Notes: generated by a model not told the origin, from the letters alone. A DNA stretch of 64,000 nucleotides from Streptomyces sp. NRRL F-5123 (GCF_000721495.1 NZ_JOHY01000007.1:1-64000), one strand, 5' to 3'. Positions 48,833-58,356 are shown, counted from the stretch's first letter. A program made the numbers and translations.

Positions 48833-48857
48833 TTTCACCAAGAGAGCAAGACTGTGG

Positions 48858-48891
48858 CTATGGACCCGTACGGAGTTGTACAGGTCCATAG
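48858..48891. terminator. Hairpin after nucleotide-sugar dehydrogenase
   Basis: CTATGGACC / GGTCCATAG perfect 9-base stem with an inner GTAC pairing, 10 bases after the dehydrogenase stop and before the double glycosyltransferase gene. Confidence 0.65.
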
Positions 48892-48901
48892 TGCCGCAGC
48901 T

Positions 48902-50185
48902 TCAACCGCCGATGACGACCCGGCGGACGCCCTCCCAGCGTGCCGGGTCGGTGGTGCGGCGGCCGTCCACGAGGACCCGCACCTCCGGCAGGTCGGCGGC
49001 CGCCAGATCGCGGTACTCGGCGTGGTCGGCCTGCAGCACCGCCGCCGTGACCGGCTGCCCGGTGTGCGGCGTGAGGCCCAGCGCGGACAGCTCCTCGGCG
49101 GTGTACATCGGGTCGGAGACGTACGGCACCGCGCCGCGCTCGGCGAGCGCCGCGACCGTGCCGAAGACGCCGGAGAACGCGGTCTCCTTGACGCCGCCGC
49201 GGTAGGCGGCGCCCAGCACCAGCACCTCGACACCGGTCAGGTCGCCGTAGGCGGCGGCCAGCAGATCCACGGCGTACGACGGCATGGCCGCGTTCGCCTC
49301 GCGCGCGGCGCGCACGACGGTGGCCTCCGGGTCGTTCCACAGGTACATCCGCGGGTAGATCGGGATGCAGTGCCCGCCGACCGCGATGCCCGGCTGGTGG
49401 ATGTGGCTGAACGGCTGGGTGTTGCAGGCCTCGATGACGGCCTTGACATCGATCCCGGCCTTGTCCGCGTAGCGCGCGAACTGGTTGGCCAGGCCGATGT
49501 TGACGTCCCGGTACGTGGTCTCGGCGAGCTTGGCCATCTCCGAGCCCTCGGCCGAGCCCAGGTCCCACACACCGTTGGCGCGCGTGAGGTCGGGGCGCTC
49601 GTCGAAGTCGAGCACCGCCTCGTAGAACTCCACGCCGTGCGCGGCCGAGGCCTCGTCTATGCCGCCGACGAGCTTGGGGTAGCGGCGCAGGTCGGCGAAG
49701 ACCCGGCCGGTGAGCACCCGCTCGGGGCTGAAGACCAGGTGGAAGTCCTCGCCCGCGGTCAGACCGGAGCCCTCGGCGAGCATGGGCGCCCAGCGGCCCC
49801 TGGTGGTGCCGACCGGGAGCGTCGTCTCGTACGACACCAGGGTTCCGGGGCGCAGACCGCGGGCGATGTCGCGGGTCGCGGCGTCCATCCAGCCGAAGTC
49901 GGGCACGCCCTCCGCGTCCACGAACAGCGGGACGACGACGACCACGGCCTCGGACTCGGCGACGGCCGCCGCGGTGTCCGTGGTCGCGGTCAGCAGCCCG
50001 GAGCCCACGACCTCCTTGAGCTTGACGTCGAGGTCGAACTCGCCGGGGAAGGGCTCGGTACCGGCGTTGACCAGCTCGACGACCTTCTCGTTGACGTCGG
50101 TGCCGATCACCCGGTGGCCCTTGGACGCGAACTGCACGGCCAGCGGCAGCCCGATCTTGCCCAGGGCCACGACGCAGATGTTCAT
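48902..50185 (-). CDS. UDP-N-acetylhexosamine 6-dehydrogenase (WbpA/WecC type)
   Basis: 427 residues of the UDP-sugar dehydrogenase family: Rossmann start ICVVALGKIGLPLAVQFASKGHRVIGTDVN, the SPERV motif in FHLVFSPERVLTG, AKLAETTYRDVNIGLANQFA, and the catalytic cysteine in GGHCIPIYP (about residue 270). Oxidises UDP-GlcNAc or UDP-ManNAc to the uronic acid. With the oxidoreductase and aminotransferase of the same operon and the WbpD-like gene at 44286, it completes the route to UDP-2,3-diacetamido-uronic acid. ATG at 50185, RBS AGGAAG overlapping the previous stop. Confidence 0.92.
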   Translation of the reverse strand: MNICVVALGKIGLPLAVQFASKGHRVIGTDVNEKVVELVNAGTEPFPGEFDLDVKLKEVVGSGLLTATTDTAAAVAESEAVVVVVPLFVDAEGVPDFGWMDAATRDIARGLRPGTLVSYETTLPVGTTRGRWAPMLAEGSGLTAGEDFHLVFSPERVLTGRVFADLRRYPKLVGGIDEASAAHGVEFYEAVLDFDERPDLTRANGVWDLGSAEGSEMAKLAETTYRDVNIGLANQFARYADKAGIDVKAVIEACNTQPFSHIHQPGIAVGGHCIPIYPRMYLWNDPEATVVRAAREANAAMPSYAVDLLAAAYGDLTGVEVLVLGAAYRGGVKETAFSGVFGTVAALAERGAVPYVSDPMYTAEELSALGLTPHTGQPVTAAVLQADHAEYRDLAAADLPEVRVLVDGRRTTDPARWEGVRRVVIGG

Positions 50186-50190
50186 GGGTG

Positions 50191-51780
50191 CTACTTCTTC
50201 CTGAGTCGGAGCAGTCGCGCTGCGACGGCTCGCAGCCCGATGGGGGCGACCTTGCACACCAGCCGCCCCTTGTCGTCTGACGTGAGGGACACCGCGTACG
50301 CGCGCATCCCCCGCAGCAGCACGCGCTGCCGCTGGACGCCCGCGGCGCGCAGCCGTACGCGGTAGGGCTTGCCGGCGAGCGTCACCGCGAGCACCGGCCT
50401 CCACCGGACCGCGGTACGCGGTGCGGCGGCGACCAGCGACCGCAGCGGGACGCGTCCGGCAACCAGCGTGGCCGCACCCCCCTTGGGCGTGCCCTTCACC
50501 CGGGTGTCGACGGCGACGTCGGCGGTGTCCGCCGGCCCCTCCATCACGAGCGAGGCGCCGAACGCGGGACCGGCCCCGTAGGAGCCGAGCAGTCCGATAC
50601 GCGCGGTCACGTCCAGGACGGGCCCCTGGCCGGACGCCCGGCCCCAGACCGCGGAGGTCGCCCTGGCACCGGCGGCGAGCCGGCCCGCGACGCTCTCCTC
50701 GACGACCTCGAACCAGCGCATCGGCAGGACCGCGTCCGCGTCCCGGAAACCGGGGTAGCGGGCGTAGGCGTGCTCGCCCTCCAGGACGAACGGCGGGGCG
50801 CCGTGCTCCGCCTCGTCCTCGATGAGCGCGCACAGTTCGGCCGTGCGCCCGGCCTGCGCGAGGCCGATGCGGACCCGCTGCTTGACGCCCATGCTGTCGC
50901 GCACCGCGTCGGTGAGGTAGCGGTCGGCGAGGTCGGCGATGCCCTTGACCAGGCGCTCGCGCACGGCGGCGTCGAGGGCCGGGAAGTCGTCCTGGAGCAG
51001 CTTGGCCAGCTCCCAGCGGAAGTGCCGCATGAGCACGGCGTCCCGCAGCGGGCCGGGCTCGACCAGGCCGGCGACGTGGTCCATCACGCGCGCCGCGCAC
51101 GCGAGGCGCGCCTCGTGGTTCGCGCGGTAGGTGATGTTGCCGGCGTCCTCGCGCTTGACCGCGTAGTAGTACGTGCCGTCGGCGAGCACCGAGATACGGG
51201 ACGCGCGCAGGCACGCCTCGATCGTGAAGGGCTGGTCGCTGCCGACCGGCATGTCCTCGGGGAAGCGCAGCCCGTGCCGCTCGACCAGCTCGCGCCGGAA
51301 GAGCTTGGTGTTGGCCACGGTCCACGGCAGCGCCGAGTTGGTGAAGGTGACGTCGTGCCGCGTCTCCTGGTAGAGCTCCTGGTGGACGTAGCGCCCGTTG
51401 GTGCCCTCCATCTTGCCGACGACCACGTCCGAGCCGTGCTCGTCGGCGGCCGCGACCATCCGCTCCAGGGCGTACGGGGCGAGCCGGTCGTCGGAGCCGA
51501 TGAAGAAGACGTAGCGGCCGGTGGCGGCGTCCAGCGCCTTGTTGCTGGGCGCCGCCGGACCGCCGGAGTTCGGCTGCCGCAGAACCTTCACGGTGCCCGG
51601 GTGGAGACTGGCGAAGCGCTCCAGCTCCTTCAGGCTGTCGTCGGTGGACCCGTCGTCCACCGCGACGACCTCCAGCCGGTCCAGGCCGATGCTCTGCTCT
51701 ACCAGCGAGGTCAGGCAGTCGGTCAGGTACGGCATGGTGTTGTAGACAGCCACCACGACGGTGACGTCCGGGGTGGTCAC
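50191..51780 (-). CDS. TarS-like wall teichoic acid glycosyltransferase (GT2)
   Basis: 529 residues. The GT2 domain (1 to about 300) resembles S. aureus TarS strikingly as I remember it: QPNSGGPAAPSNKALDAA, GSDD, DEHGSDVVVGKMEGTNGRYVHQELYQET, ALPWTVANTKLFRREL, FPEDMPVGSDQPFTIEACLRASRISVL, TYYYAVKRE. TarS adds beta-GlcNAc to ribitol-phosphate teichoic acid. The C-terminal about 200 residues look like the beta-rich repeats that TarS uses for oligomerisation. GTG at 51780 overlaps the oxidoreductase stop (GTGA). The operon position suggests its donor is the diacetamido-uronic acid made by its neighbours. Confidence 0.87.
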   Translation of the reverse strand: MTTPDVTVVVAVYNTMPYLTDCLTSLVEQSIGLDRLEVVAVDDGSTDDSLKELERFASLHPGTVKVLRQPNSGGPAAPSNKALDAATGRYVFFIGSDDRLAPYALERMVAAADEHGSDVVVGKMEGTNGRYVHQELYQETRHDVTFTNSALPWTVANTKLFRRELVERHGLRFPEDMPVGSDQPFTIEACLRASRISVLADGTYYYAVKREDAGNITYRANHEARLACAARVMDHVAGLVEPGPLRDAVLMRHFRWELAKLLQDDFPALDAAVRERLVKGIADLADRYLTDAVRDSMGVKQRVRIGLAQAGRTAELCALIEDEAEHGAPPFVLEGEHAYARYPGFRDADAVLPMRWFEVVEESVAGRLAAGARATSAVWGRASGQGPVLDVTARIGLLGSYGAGPAFGASLVMEGPADTADVAVDTRVKGTPKGGAATLVAGRVPLRSLVAAAPRTAVRWRPVLAVTLAGKPYRVRLRAAGVQRQRVLLRGMRAYAVSLTSDDKGRLVCKVAPIGLRAVAARLLRLRKK

Positions 51781-52793
51781 CCGCGCACCGCCACGGGGCC
51801 GAGCTGGACGGTCTCGCCGGTCTGCGCGGAATCGATGACCGCCGAGGAGACCTCGACCGTCCGCAGGCCCTGGCGCAGGGTGACGATGTCGGCGTCCTTG
51901 CCGAGCATCGCGTCCCGGAACAGCTCGTGCTCCACCAGCAGCGGCTCGCGCTTGGCGAGGGCGTAGCGGACCATGTCGCCCTCGGCGACCCCGCGGAAGG
52001 CGCGCAGCGCCTCCCACTCGGTGGTGATGACGCCGTTGGCGAAGAACGTCAGGTCGGCGGTGAGGGTGTCGGCCACGAAGCAGCCGCGCTCACCGGTGAC
52101 CACGGTGGTGCGCTCCTTGAGCGGGCTGAGCCAGTTCACCAGGTGGTTGACCATCGTGCCGTCGGCGAGCTGGCCGACGACGGCGACCATGTCCTCGTGC
52201 TCGCGGCCGCTCTTGGAGACGGTCCGCGCGGACACCGAGGTGTAGTCGCTGCCGGTGACCCAGGACGTCAGGTCGATGTCGTGGGTCGCGAGGTCCTTGA
52301 CCACGCCGACGTCGGCGATGCGGTGCGGGAAGGGGCCCTGGCGGCGGGTGACCACCTGGTAGACGTCGCCCAGCTCGCCGGCCGCGAGCCGCGTCCGCAG
52401 GCTCTGCAGCGCGGGGTTGAAGCGCTCGATGTGGCCGACGCCGGCCACCAGGCCGCGCGTCTCGAAGGCCTCGACCAGCCGCTGCGCGGCCTTGACGGTG
52501 TGCGCCAGCGGCTTCTCGACGAGCGCGCCCGCACCGGCCTCGGCCAGCGCCAGGCCGACCTCCTCGTGCAGCGCGGTCGGGCAGGCGACGACGGCGTAGT
52601 CGACACCGATCTCCAGCAGCTCGGCGACCGTGCCGACGACCGGGGCGCCCTGCGCGGCGCCGTTGACGTCGCCCAGCGGGTCGACGACGCCGACGAAGTC
52701 GACGCCTTCCAGGCCGGACAGCACACGGGCGTGGTTGCGGCCCATCGCGCCCAGGCCGACGAGGCCGGCGCGCAGCCTTGCGGACTCGCTCAT
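51777..52793 (-). CDS. Gfo/Idh/MocA oxidoreductase (WbpB-like)
   Basis: 338 residues. NAD-binding start AGLVGLGAMGRNHARVL, the EKPLAHTVKAAQRLVEA motif, GHIERFNPALQSLR, and the catalytic region DLATHDIDLTSWVTG. WbpB-type enzymes oxidise the 3-hydroxyl of UDP-GlcNAc-uronate, the step before transamination. ATG at 52793 overlaps the aminotransferase stop as ATGA; downstream it overlaps the TarS-like gene as GTGA. Confidence 0.92.
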   Translation of the reverse strand: MSESARLRAGLVGLGAMGRNHARVLSGLEGVDFVGVVDPLGDVNGAAQGAPVVGTVAELLEIGVDYAVVACPTALHEEVGLALAEAGAGALVEKPLAHTVKAAQRLVEAFETRGLVAGVGHIERFNPALQSLRTRLAAGELGDVYQVVTRRQGPFPHRIADVGVVKDLATHDIDLTSWVTGSDYTSVSARTVSKSGREHEDMVAVVGQLADGTMVNHLVNWLSPLKERTTVVTGERGCFVADTLTADLTFFANGVITTEWEALRAFRGVAEGDMVRYALAKREPLLVEHELFRDAMLGKDADIVTLRQGLRTVEVSSAVIDSAQTGETVQLGPVAVRG

Positions 52794-53899
52794 CGCTGCT
52801 CCCCCAGGGCGTTGACGGCGGTGACGATCCGCTCCAGGTCGTCCTGGCTCAGCGACGGGTGCACCGGCAGCGACAGCACCTCGGCCGCGGCCTTCTCCGT
52901 CTCCGGCAGGTCCCACTGCCGGTTGATCTTCTGGTCCGGCTCCCAGAACGGCTTGAGCCGGTGGATCGGCGTCGGGTAGTAGACGCCGCTGCCTATGCCG
53001 CGCTCGGTGAGCGCCTTCTGCGCGGCGTCCCGGTCGGCGACCCGGATCGTGTACTGGTGGTAGACGTGCCGGGCGCCCTCGGCGACCGGCGGGACGACGA
53101 CCCCGGTGAGGTTCGCGTCCAGGAAGGCGGCGTTCGCGCGGCGCTGCTCGGTCCAGGCCTTGAGCTTGCCGAGCTGGACGCGGCCGATCGCGGCGGCGAC
53201 GTCGGTCAGCCGCATGTTGGCGCCGACGATCTCGTTGGCGTAGCGCTGCTCCATGCCCTGGTTGCGCAGCAGCCGCAGGGTGCGGGCGGTCTCCGCGTCC
53301 GGGGTGCTGACCATGCCGCCTTCGAGGGCGTGCATGTTCTTGGTCGGGTAGAAGCTGAAGCACGCCGCGGCACCGAAGGCACCGACGGGGGTGCCGTGCA
53401 GGGCGGCGTCGTGGGCCTGGGCGGCGTCCTCGACGACCGCGAGGCCGTGCTTCTCGGCGATGGGGGTGATCTTGTCCATCGCGGCGGGGTGCCCGTAGAG
53501 GTGCACCGGCATGATCGCGGCGGTGCGCGCGGTGACCGCGGCCTCGACGGCGGCGGGGTCGACGCAGAAGCTGCCCGGCTCGATGTCGACGAAGACCGGC
53601 TCGGCACCCACCAGGCGGACGGCGTTCGCGGTGGCGGCGAAGGAGAACGACGGCACGATCACCTCGTCGCCGCTGCCTATGCCCAGTGCCAGCAGCGCCA
53701 GGTGCAGGGCGGAGGTGCCGGAGTTCACAGCCACGCAGTGCCGGTCGGCGACGAGCGCGGAGAACTCCTGCTCGAAGGCGGCCACTTCGGGGCCCTGCAC
53801 CACGCTGCCGCTGCGCAGCACGCGCACGGCGGCGTCGATCTCGTCGTCACCGATGACGGGTCGAGCGGCGGGTACGAATGCCGGCTCAGCGCCTGACAT
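52790..53899 (-). CDS. DegT/DnrJ/EryC1 sugar aminotransferase (WbpE-like)
   Basis: 369 residues, PLP-dependent. Motifs: RSGSVVQGPEVAAFEQEFSALV, AVNSGTSALHLALLALGIGSGDEVIVPSFSF, VVEDAAQAHDA, and the PLP lysine in FSFYPTKNMHALEGGM (about residue 185). Expected to aminate the 3-keto sugar produced by the WbpB-like enzyme. ATG at 53899 with GGAGGG upstream; first gene of the operon, reading away from a 790-base gene-free region. Confidence 0.94.
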   Translation of the reverse strand: MSGAEPAFVPAARPVIGDDEIDAAVRVLRSGSVVQGPEVAAFEQEFSALVADRHCVAVNSGTSALHLALLALGIGSGDEVIVPSFSFAATANAVRLVGAEPVFVDIEPGSFCVDPAAVEAAVTARTAAIMPVHLYGHPAAMDKITPIAEKHGLAVVEDAAQAHDAALHGTPVGAFGAAACFSFYPTKNMHALEGGMVSTPDAETARTLRLLRNQGMEQRYANEIVGANMRLTDVAAAIGRVQLGKLKAWTEQRRANAAFLDANLTGVVVPPVAEGARHVYHQYTIRVADRDAAQKALTERGIGSGVYYPTPIHRLKPFWEPDQKINRQWDLPETEKAAAEVLSLPVHPSLSQDDLERIVTAVNALGEQR

Positions 53900-54689
53900 G
53901 GTTCCCTCCCTTTCCGCACTTTGCGTAAGGCGGGTGCGGACGCCTCGCCGGAGGCCGTACCCGAGGTGTGGTTTTCTTCCGGCGGCCGGTCCCGTGGGCC
54001 GCTCGGCTGTCCTCGCGGCCGGGCGCTGTACGGCAACCGACCGTTCGGTTCCAGACTCCCGCTGCCGCGATCGTCGTACCGGCGTGCGGCACGGAAGCAC
54101 GGCCGGCGGGTGCTCTGGCGCCCTTACAGTACCAGGGGTCCTCAGTCGCTCCAGCGGCCCGACGTGCGAAATCGCACCGGCCCGTGCGGACCGGCTGTGC
54201 GGCATTCCGCACCCGCCGCGTGGCCGCCCGGACGGCCCCGAACAGTGGATCACGCGCGCTGCCCGGCGATTTCCCGCGTGATCACTTCAGTGAACTCCCG
54301 GCGTCCGAATGAAGACACCGCCTTGAATAACGCCCGCGGGACTTCCCCGGCGGCGCCGGCGGGATTTTCCTCATTCACCGCCGGCGCACGGCCCGCGCGG
54401 CAGTCGGGCCCCGCCGAATTCACCGTCGCAGCGCGCCCTGCCGCGCTGCACACCGCCGCACCTGCGCCGCACCCGCCCCACTCGGTGCCGGCACCGAGTG
54501 GGGTGAACGTACTCCACGGTCGAGTATCCCCCCGGCAGCGCCTCGTTATTCCTCGGTTCACTTTCTCTTTGCATTCAAGGCCGGGCGGCGCAACTCGTGA
54601 ATGCGGGAGGCTAAGCTGATCGAACGGGGTATGGTGCGGGCACCGCCGCCACTCCCCCACACCCACATGCGGCGCCGAAAGTGATCCCC
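53900..54689. other. Long divergent intergenic region
   Basis: No gene found in 790 bases between the aminotransferase (minus) and the GtrB-like gene (plus). It holds the 28-base palindrome at 54476-54503, an AT-richer stretch at 54540-54580, and an inverted repeat GCATTCA / TGAATGC (about 54573-54607). Frames here lack ribosome sites and family features. A promoter for each flanking operon is expected, but I cannot place either with confidence. Confidence 0.55.
54476..54503. promoter_or_regulatory. 28-base perfect palindrome
   Basis: CCCCACTCGGTGCC followed directly by its exact complement GGCACCGAGTGGGG, with no spacer. A loop-free palindrome is a better protein-binding site than a terminator, and no gene ends nearby. 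Confidence 0.65.
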
Positions 54690-55730
54690 ATGCGACTATC
54701 GATCGTTGTTCCCTGCTACAACGAAGAGGCCGTGATCGACCTCTTCGACCAGCGGATCCGCGAGACGCTGGACACCTTGGACGTCGGCTACGAGCTGTGC
54801 TACGTCGACGACGGCAGCAAGGACGCGACGCTCGACCGGCTGCGCGCCCTGGCCAAGAACAACCCGGACAGCACGCGCTACGTGTCCTTCAGCCGCAACT
54901 TCGGCAAGGAGGCCGGCATGCTCGCCGGCCTGCGGGAGGCCACCGGTGACGCGGTCGTCGTCATGGACGCCGACCTCCAGCACCCGCCGGAGCTGATCGG
55001 CCGCATGCTGGAGCTCTACCGTCTGGGCCACGACCAGGTCATCGCGCGCCGCACACGCGAGGGCGACAAGAGGATGCGCACCGCGGTCAGCCGGCTCTAC
55101 TACCGCATGATCAACTCATGGGTGGACGTCGAGCTGACCGACGGTGTCGGCGACTTCCGGCTGCTGTCCCGCCCCGCGGTGGACGCGCTGCTGTCGATGC
55201 CGGAGTACAACCGCTTCTCCAAGGGGCTGTTCTCCTGGATCGGCTTCGACACGGTCACCTTCGACTACCGCAACGCCGCCCGCGAGGCCGGCGAGACGAA
55301 GTGGCGCTTCGGCTCGCTGATCAACTACGGCATGGACGGGCTGATCTCGTTCAACAACCGCCCGCTGCGGATCGCCATCTACACCGGCCTGGGCCTCGCC
55401 GCCCTCGCGGCCGTCTACGCGGCGGTCATCACCGTGCAGGCCATCGTCCAGGGCCCGACCGCGCCCGGATACGTCACCCTGCTCGTCGCGATCACCGGCC
55501 TGGGCGGGCTCCAGATGATCATGCTGGGGCTGATAGGCGAGTACATCGGCCGCATCTACTACGAGACCAAGCGGCGCCCGCACTTCCTGGTCAAGGAGAC
55601 CAACGCGCCGCGCGCCTTCCGGGTCGGGGACCAGGCGGGGGCGCCGTACGGCGAGCTGCGCCGCGAACGGCCCGCGGCGGCGGAACCGCCCGAGCCCGCC
55701 GAGCGCTCCGGCCCGCTGGGGATCGGTTAG
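54690..55730 (+). CDS. GtrB-like polyprenyl-phosphate glycosyltransferase
   Basis: 346 residues. GT2 start LSIVVPCYNEEAVIDLFDQRI, DDGSKDATLDRL, FSRNFGKEAGMLAGL, the DxD in VVMDADLQHPPELI, and DGVGDFRLLSRPAVDALL. Two C-terminal membrane helices (AIYTGLGLAALAAVYAAVITVQ and YVTLLVAITGLGGLQMIMLGLIGEYIGR). Typical of bactoprenol glucosyl transferases that make undecaprenyl-phosphate sugars for outside glycosylation. ATG 54690 used; GTG 54681 is possible. Followed by a GtrA-family gene. Confidence 0.93.
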   Translation: MRLSIVVPCYNEEAVIDLFDQRIRETLDTLDVGYELCYVDDGSKDATLDRLRALAKNNPDSTRYVSFSRNFGKEAGMLAGLREATGDAVVVMDADLQHPPELIGRMLELYRLGHDQVIARRTREGDKRMRTAVSRLYYRMINSWVDVELTDGVGDFRLLSRPAVDALLSMPEYNRFSKGLFSWIGFDTVTFDYRNAAREAGETKWRFGSLINYGMDGLISFNNRPLRIAIYTGLGLAALAAVYAAVITVQAIVQGPTAPGYVTLLVAITGLGGLQMIMLGLIGEYIGRIYYETKRRPHFLVKETNAPRAFRVGDQAGAPYGELRRERPAAAEPPEPAERSGPLGIG

Positions 55731-55738
55731 GTTCGAGC

Positions 55739-56176
55739 GTGCCCAAGCTGTCGCCGCAACTCCTCCAGATAGTCCGGTTCGCCCTCGTCGGCGGTGTGAA
55801 CACCGCCACGTTCTACGGCTTCTATCTGGCGCTGCACCCGCTGATGCCGTACTTCGCGGCGTATTCGGCAGCCTTCGTGCTGAGCATGATCGGCTCGTTC
55901 TTCCTCAACACGTACTTCACCTACCGCACCCGGCCGACGTGGCGGAAATTCTTCCTCTTCCCGCTGACCAACGTCACCAACTACGTGGTGACCAGCATCG
56001 GCGTCTACGTCTTCGTCGAGTGGGTCGGGATGAACGACAAGATCGCCCCGCTGGTCGCCGCGGCCGCAGCGATCCCGTTCACGTACATGCTGTCCCGGCG
56101 GATCCTCACCCGTGACGTCCCCGGCGAGGCCGCCGGGGAGGTCACCGAGGACAAGCCGCCGGCGACCGTCTTCTGA
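55739..56176 (+). CDS. GtrA family flippase-like protein
   Basis: 145 residues with four membrane helices and the GtrA start QIVRFALVGGVNTATFYGFYLAL, plus SMIGSFFLNTYFTYRTRPTWRKF. GtrA proteins are thought to flip the polyprenyl-phosphate sugar made by the GtrB partner, whose gene ends 8 bases upstream. GTG start at 55739. Confidence 0.93.
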   Translation: MPKLSPQLLQIVRFALVGGVNTATFYGFYLALHPLMPYFAAYSAAFVLSMIGSFFLNTYFTYRTRPTWRKFFLFPLTNVTNYVVTSIGVYVFVEWVGMNDKIAPLVAAAAAIPFTYMLSRRILTRDVPGEAAGEVTEDKPPATVF

Positions 56177-56199
56177 GCCCGGGGCCCGGGCGAACCGGC

Positions 56200-57639
56200 T
56201 CAGGCGAACGGGTCGAAGCCCTGGTACTCGTCGTCGGCCTCGTCGTGCGCGGCCTGCTTGTCCTTGCGCCGCTGGGCGGCCGCGCGGGGCGCGTCGAAGC
56301 GGTGGTCCTCGCCGCGGCGGCCGAGCATCTCGGCGCCGGCGGCCATCGTGGGCTCCCAGTCGAACACGACCGCGTCCTCGTCCGCGCCGATCGCCACGCC
56401 GTCGCCCGCCTTGGCGCCCGCCTTGCGCAGCTCGTCCTCGACGCCCAGCCGGTTGAGCCGGTCCGCGAGGTAGCCGACGGCCTCGTCGTTGTTGAAGTCG
56501 GTCTGCCGCACCCAGCGCTCCGGCTTCTCGCCGCGCACCCGGAAGAGGCCGTCCTCCTCCGTCACGGTGAAGCCGCTGTCGTCGACGGCCTGCGGGCGGA
56601 TGACGACCCGGGTCGACTCCTGCACCGGACGCGCCGCGCGCGTCTCGGCCACGATCTGCGCGAGCGCGAAGGACAGCTCGCGCAGCCCCTCGTGCGCCAC
56701 CGCGGAGACCTCGAAGACCCGGTAGCCGCGCGCCTCCAGGTCGGGCCGGACCATCCCGGCCAGCTCGCGCCCGTCCGGCACGTCGATCTTGTTGAGGACG
56801 ACGACCCTCGGCCGGTCCTCCAGGCCGCCGCCGTACGCCCGCAGCTCCGCCTCGATCACGTCGAGGTCCGAGACCGGGTCGCGGTCGGACTCCAGCGTCG
56901 CGGTGTCCAGCACATGCACCAGCACCGAGCAGCGCTCGACGTGCCGCAGGAACTCCAGGCCCAGCCCGCGCCCCTCGCTCGCGCCGGGGATCAGTCCGGG
57001 CACGTCGGCGATGGTGTAGACGGTCGTGCCCGCGGTCACCACGCCCAGGTTCGGCACCAGGGTGGTGAAGGGGTAGTCGGCGATCTTCGGCTTGGCCGCG
57101 GACAGCACCGAGATCAGCGACGACTTGCCCGCGCTCGGGTAGCCGACAAGCGCCACGTCCGCGACGGTCTTCAGCTCCAGCACCACGTCGCGCGCGATAC
57201 CCGGCTCGCCCAGCAGCGCGAAGCCCGGCGCCTTGCGGCGGGCCGAGGCCAGCGCGGCGTTGCCGAGGCCGCCGCGGCCGCCCTGCCCGGCGACGAAGGA
57301 CGTGCCCTCCCCCACCAGGTCGGCCAGCACGTTGCCATTGCCGTCCAGCACGACCGTGCCGTCCGGCACCGGCAGGACCAGGTCCTGGCCGTCCTTGCCG
57401 GAGCGGTTGCCGCCCTCGCCGGGCTTGCCGTTGGTGGCCTTGCGGTGCGGGCTGTGGTGGTAGTCCAGCAGCGTGGTGACGTCCTGGTCGACCACCAGGA
57501 CGACGTCGCCGCCCCGCCCGCCGTTGCCGCCGTCCGGCCCGCCCAGCGGCTTGAACTTCTCCCGGTGCACGGAGGCGCAGCCATGGCCCCCGTTACCCGC
57601 GGCGACATGCAGCTCGACGCGGTCCACGAAGGTGGTCAT
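56200..57639 (-). CDS. obg: Obg GTPase
   Basis: 479 residues, a ribosome-associated GTPase, tied in Streptomyces to the onset of sporulation. Glycine-rich Obg fold (1-160, [15 protein letters not shown]), G domain with [16 protein letters not shown] and NKID, and a C-terminal OCT domain (about 365-435) with a charged tail. ATG at 57639 with GGAGG upstream. It follows rpmA after a terminator hairpin. Confidence 0.98.
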   Translation of the reverse strand: MTTFVDRVELHVAAGNGGHGCASVHREKFKPLGGPDGGNGGRGGDVVLVVDQDVTTLLDYHHSPHRKATNGKPGEGGNRSGKDGQDLVLPVPDGTVVLDGNGNVLADLVGEGTSFVAGQGGRGGLGNAALASARRKAPGFALLGEPGIARDVVLELKTVADVALVGYPSAGKSSLISVLSAAKPKIADYPFTTLVPNLGVVTAGTTVYTIADVPGLIPGASEGRGLGLEFLRHVERCSVLVHVLDTATLESDRDPVSDLDVIEAELRAYGGGLEDRPRVVVLNKIDVPDGRELAGMVRPDLEARGYRVFEVSAVAHEGLRELSFALAQIVAETRAARPVQESTRVVIRPQAVDDSGFTVTEEDGLFRVRGEKPERWVRQTDFNNDEAVGYLADRLNRLGVEDELRKAGAKAGDGVAIGADEDAVVFDWEPTMAAGAEMLGRRGEDHRFDAPRAAAQRRKDKQAAHDEADDEYQGFDPFA

Positions 57640-57695
57640 GGCGTTTCCTCCAGATACATACGGGTGTGCGCGCCTCTCGGCGCTGTCATAACACG

Positions 57696-57744
57696 CCGAG
57701 GGCGGCCCCGCTTCCCGTCTGCCGGGAAGCGGTTCCGCCCTCGG
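57696..57744. terminator. Hairpin between rpmA and obg
   Basis: CCGAGGGCGG / CCGCCCTCGG outer stem (10 bases) and an inner CGCTTCCCG / CGGGAAGCG stem, 20 bases after the rpmA stop. Probably partial termination, lowering obg relative to the ribosomal proteins. Confidence 0.75.
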
Positions 57745-57763
57745 AAAGTCCTCAGCGTGCCGT

Positions 57764-58018
57764 TCAGGCAGCCGGAACGATGTTCACGACGCGGCGGCCC
57801 CGCTTCGTGCCGAACTCGACCGCACCGGCCGACAGCGCGAACAGCGTGTCGTCCTTGCCGATGCCCACGCCCGAGCCGGGGTGGAAGTGCGTGCCGCGCT
57901 GGCGGACGATGATCTCACCGGCGTTGACGACCTGGCCGCCGAAGCGCTTGACGCCGAGCCGCTGAGCGTTGGAGTCGCGACCGTTCCGGGTGGACGATGC
58001 GCCCTTCTTGTGTGCCAT
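57764..58018 (-). CDS. rpmA: 50S ribosomal protein L27
   Basis: 84 residues. [20 protein letters not shown] start and [24 protein letters not shown] are diagnostic. Starts directly with MAHKKG, with no cleavable N-terminal extension. 14 bases downstream of rplU. Confidence 0.99.
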   Translation of the reverse strand: MAHKKGASSTRNGRDSNAQRLGVKRFGGQVVNAGEIIVRQRGTHFHPGSGVGIGKDDTLFALSAGAVEFGTKRGRRVVNIVPAA

Positions 58019-58032
58019 CTCTCCTCAGTCCC

Positions 58033-58356
58033 TTACTTCGCAGCCGCGGCGGGGATGCCAGTGATCTTCAGCGCCGTGTACTGCTGGCGGTGACCCTGGC
58101 GGCGCCGGTAACCGGTCTTGTTCTTGTAGCGCAGAATGTCGATCTTCTGGCCCTTGTGGTGGTCGACGATCTCGGCCTGGACCTTGATGCCGGCGAGCAC
58201 CCACGGGTCGCTGGTGACGGCCTCGCCGTCCACCACGAGCAGCGTCGAAAGCTCGACGGCGTCGCCGACCTTGCCGGTGGAAATCTTGTCGACCTCGACG
58301 ATGTCGCCGACGGCCACCTTGTGCTGGCGGCCACCGCTACGCACGATCGCGTACAC
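58033..58356 (-). CDS. rplU: 50S ribosomal protein L21
   Basis: 107 residues. [23 protein letters not shown] and [29 protein letters not shown] are diagnostic. The GTG at 58356 gives the standard start. The 248 bases upstream to rne carry the rne terminator and probably an own promoter (a TTGACC -35-like hexamer at 58485-58480, no good -10 seen). Confidence 0.98.
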   Translation of the reverse strand: MYAIVRSGGRQHKVAVGDIVEVDKISTGKVGDAVELSTLLVVDGEAVTSDPWVLAGIKVQAEIVDHHKGQKIDILRYKNKTGYRRRQGHRQQYTALKITGIPAAAAK

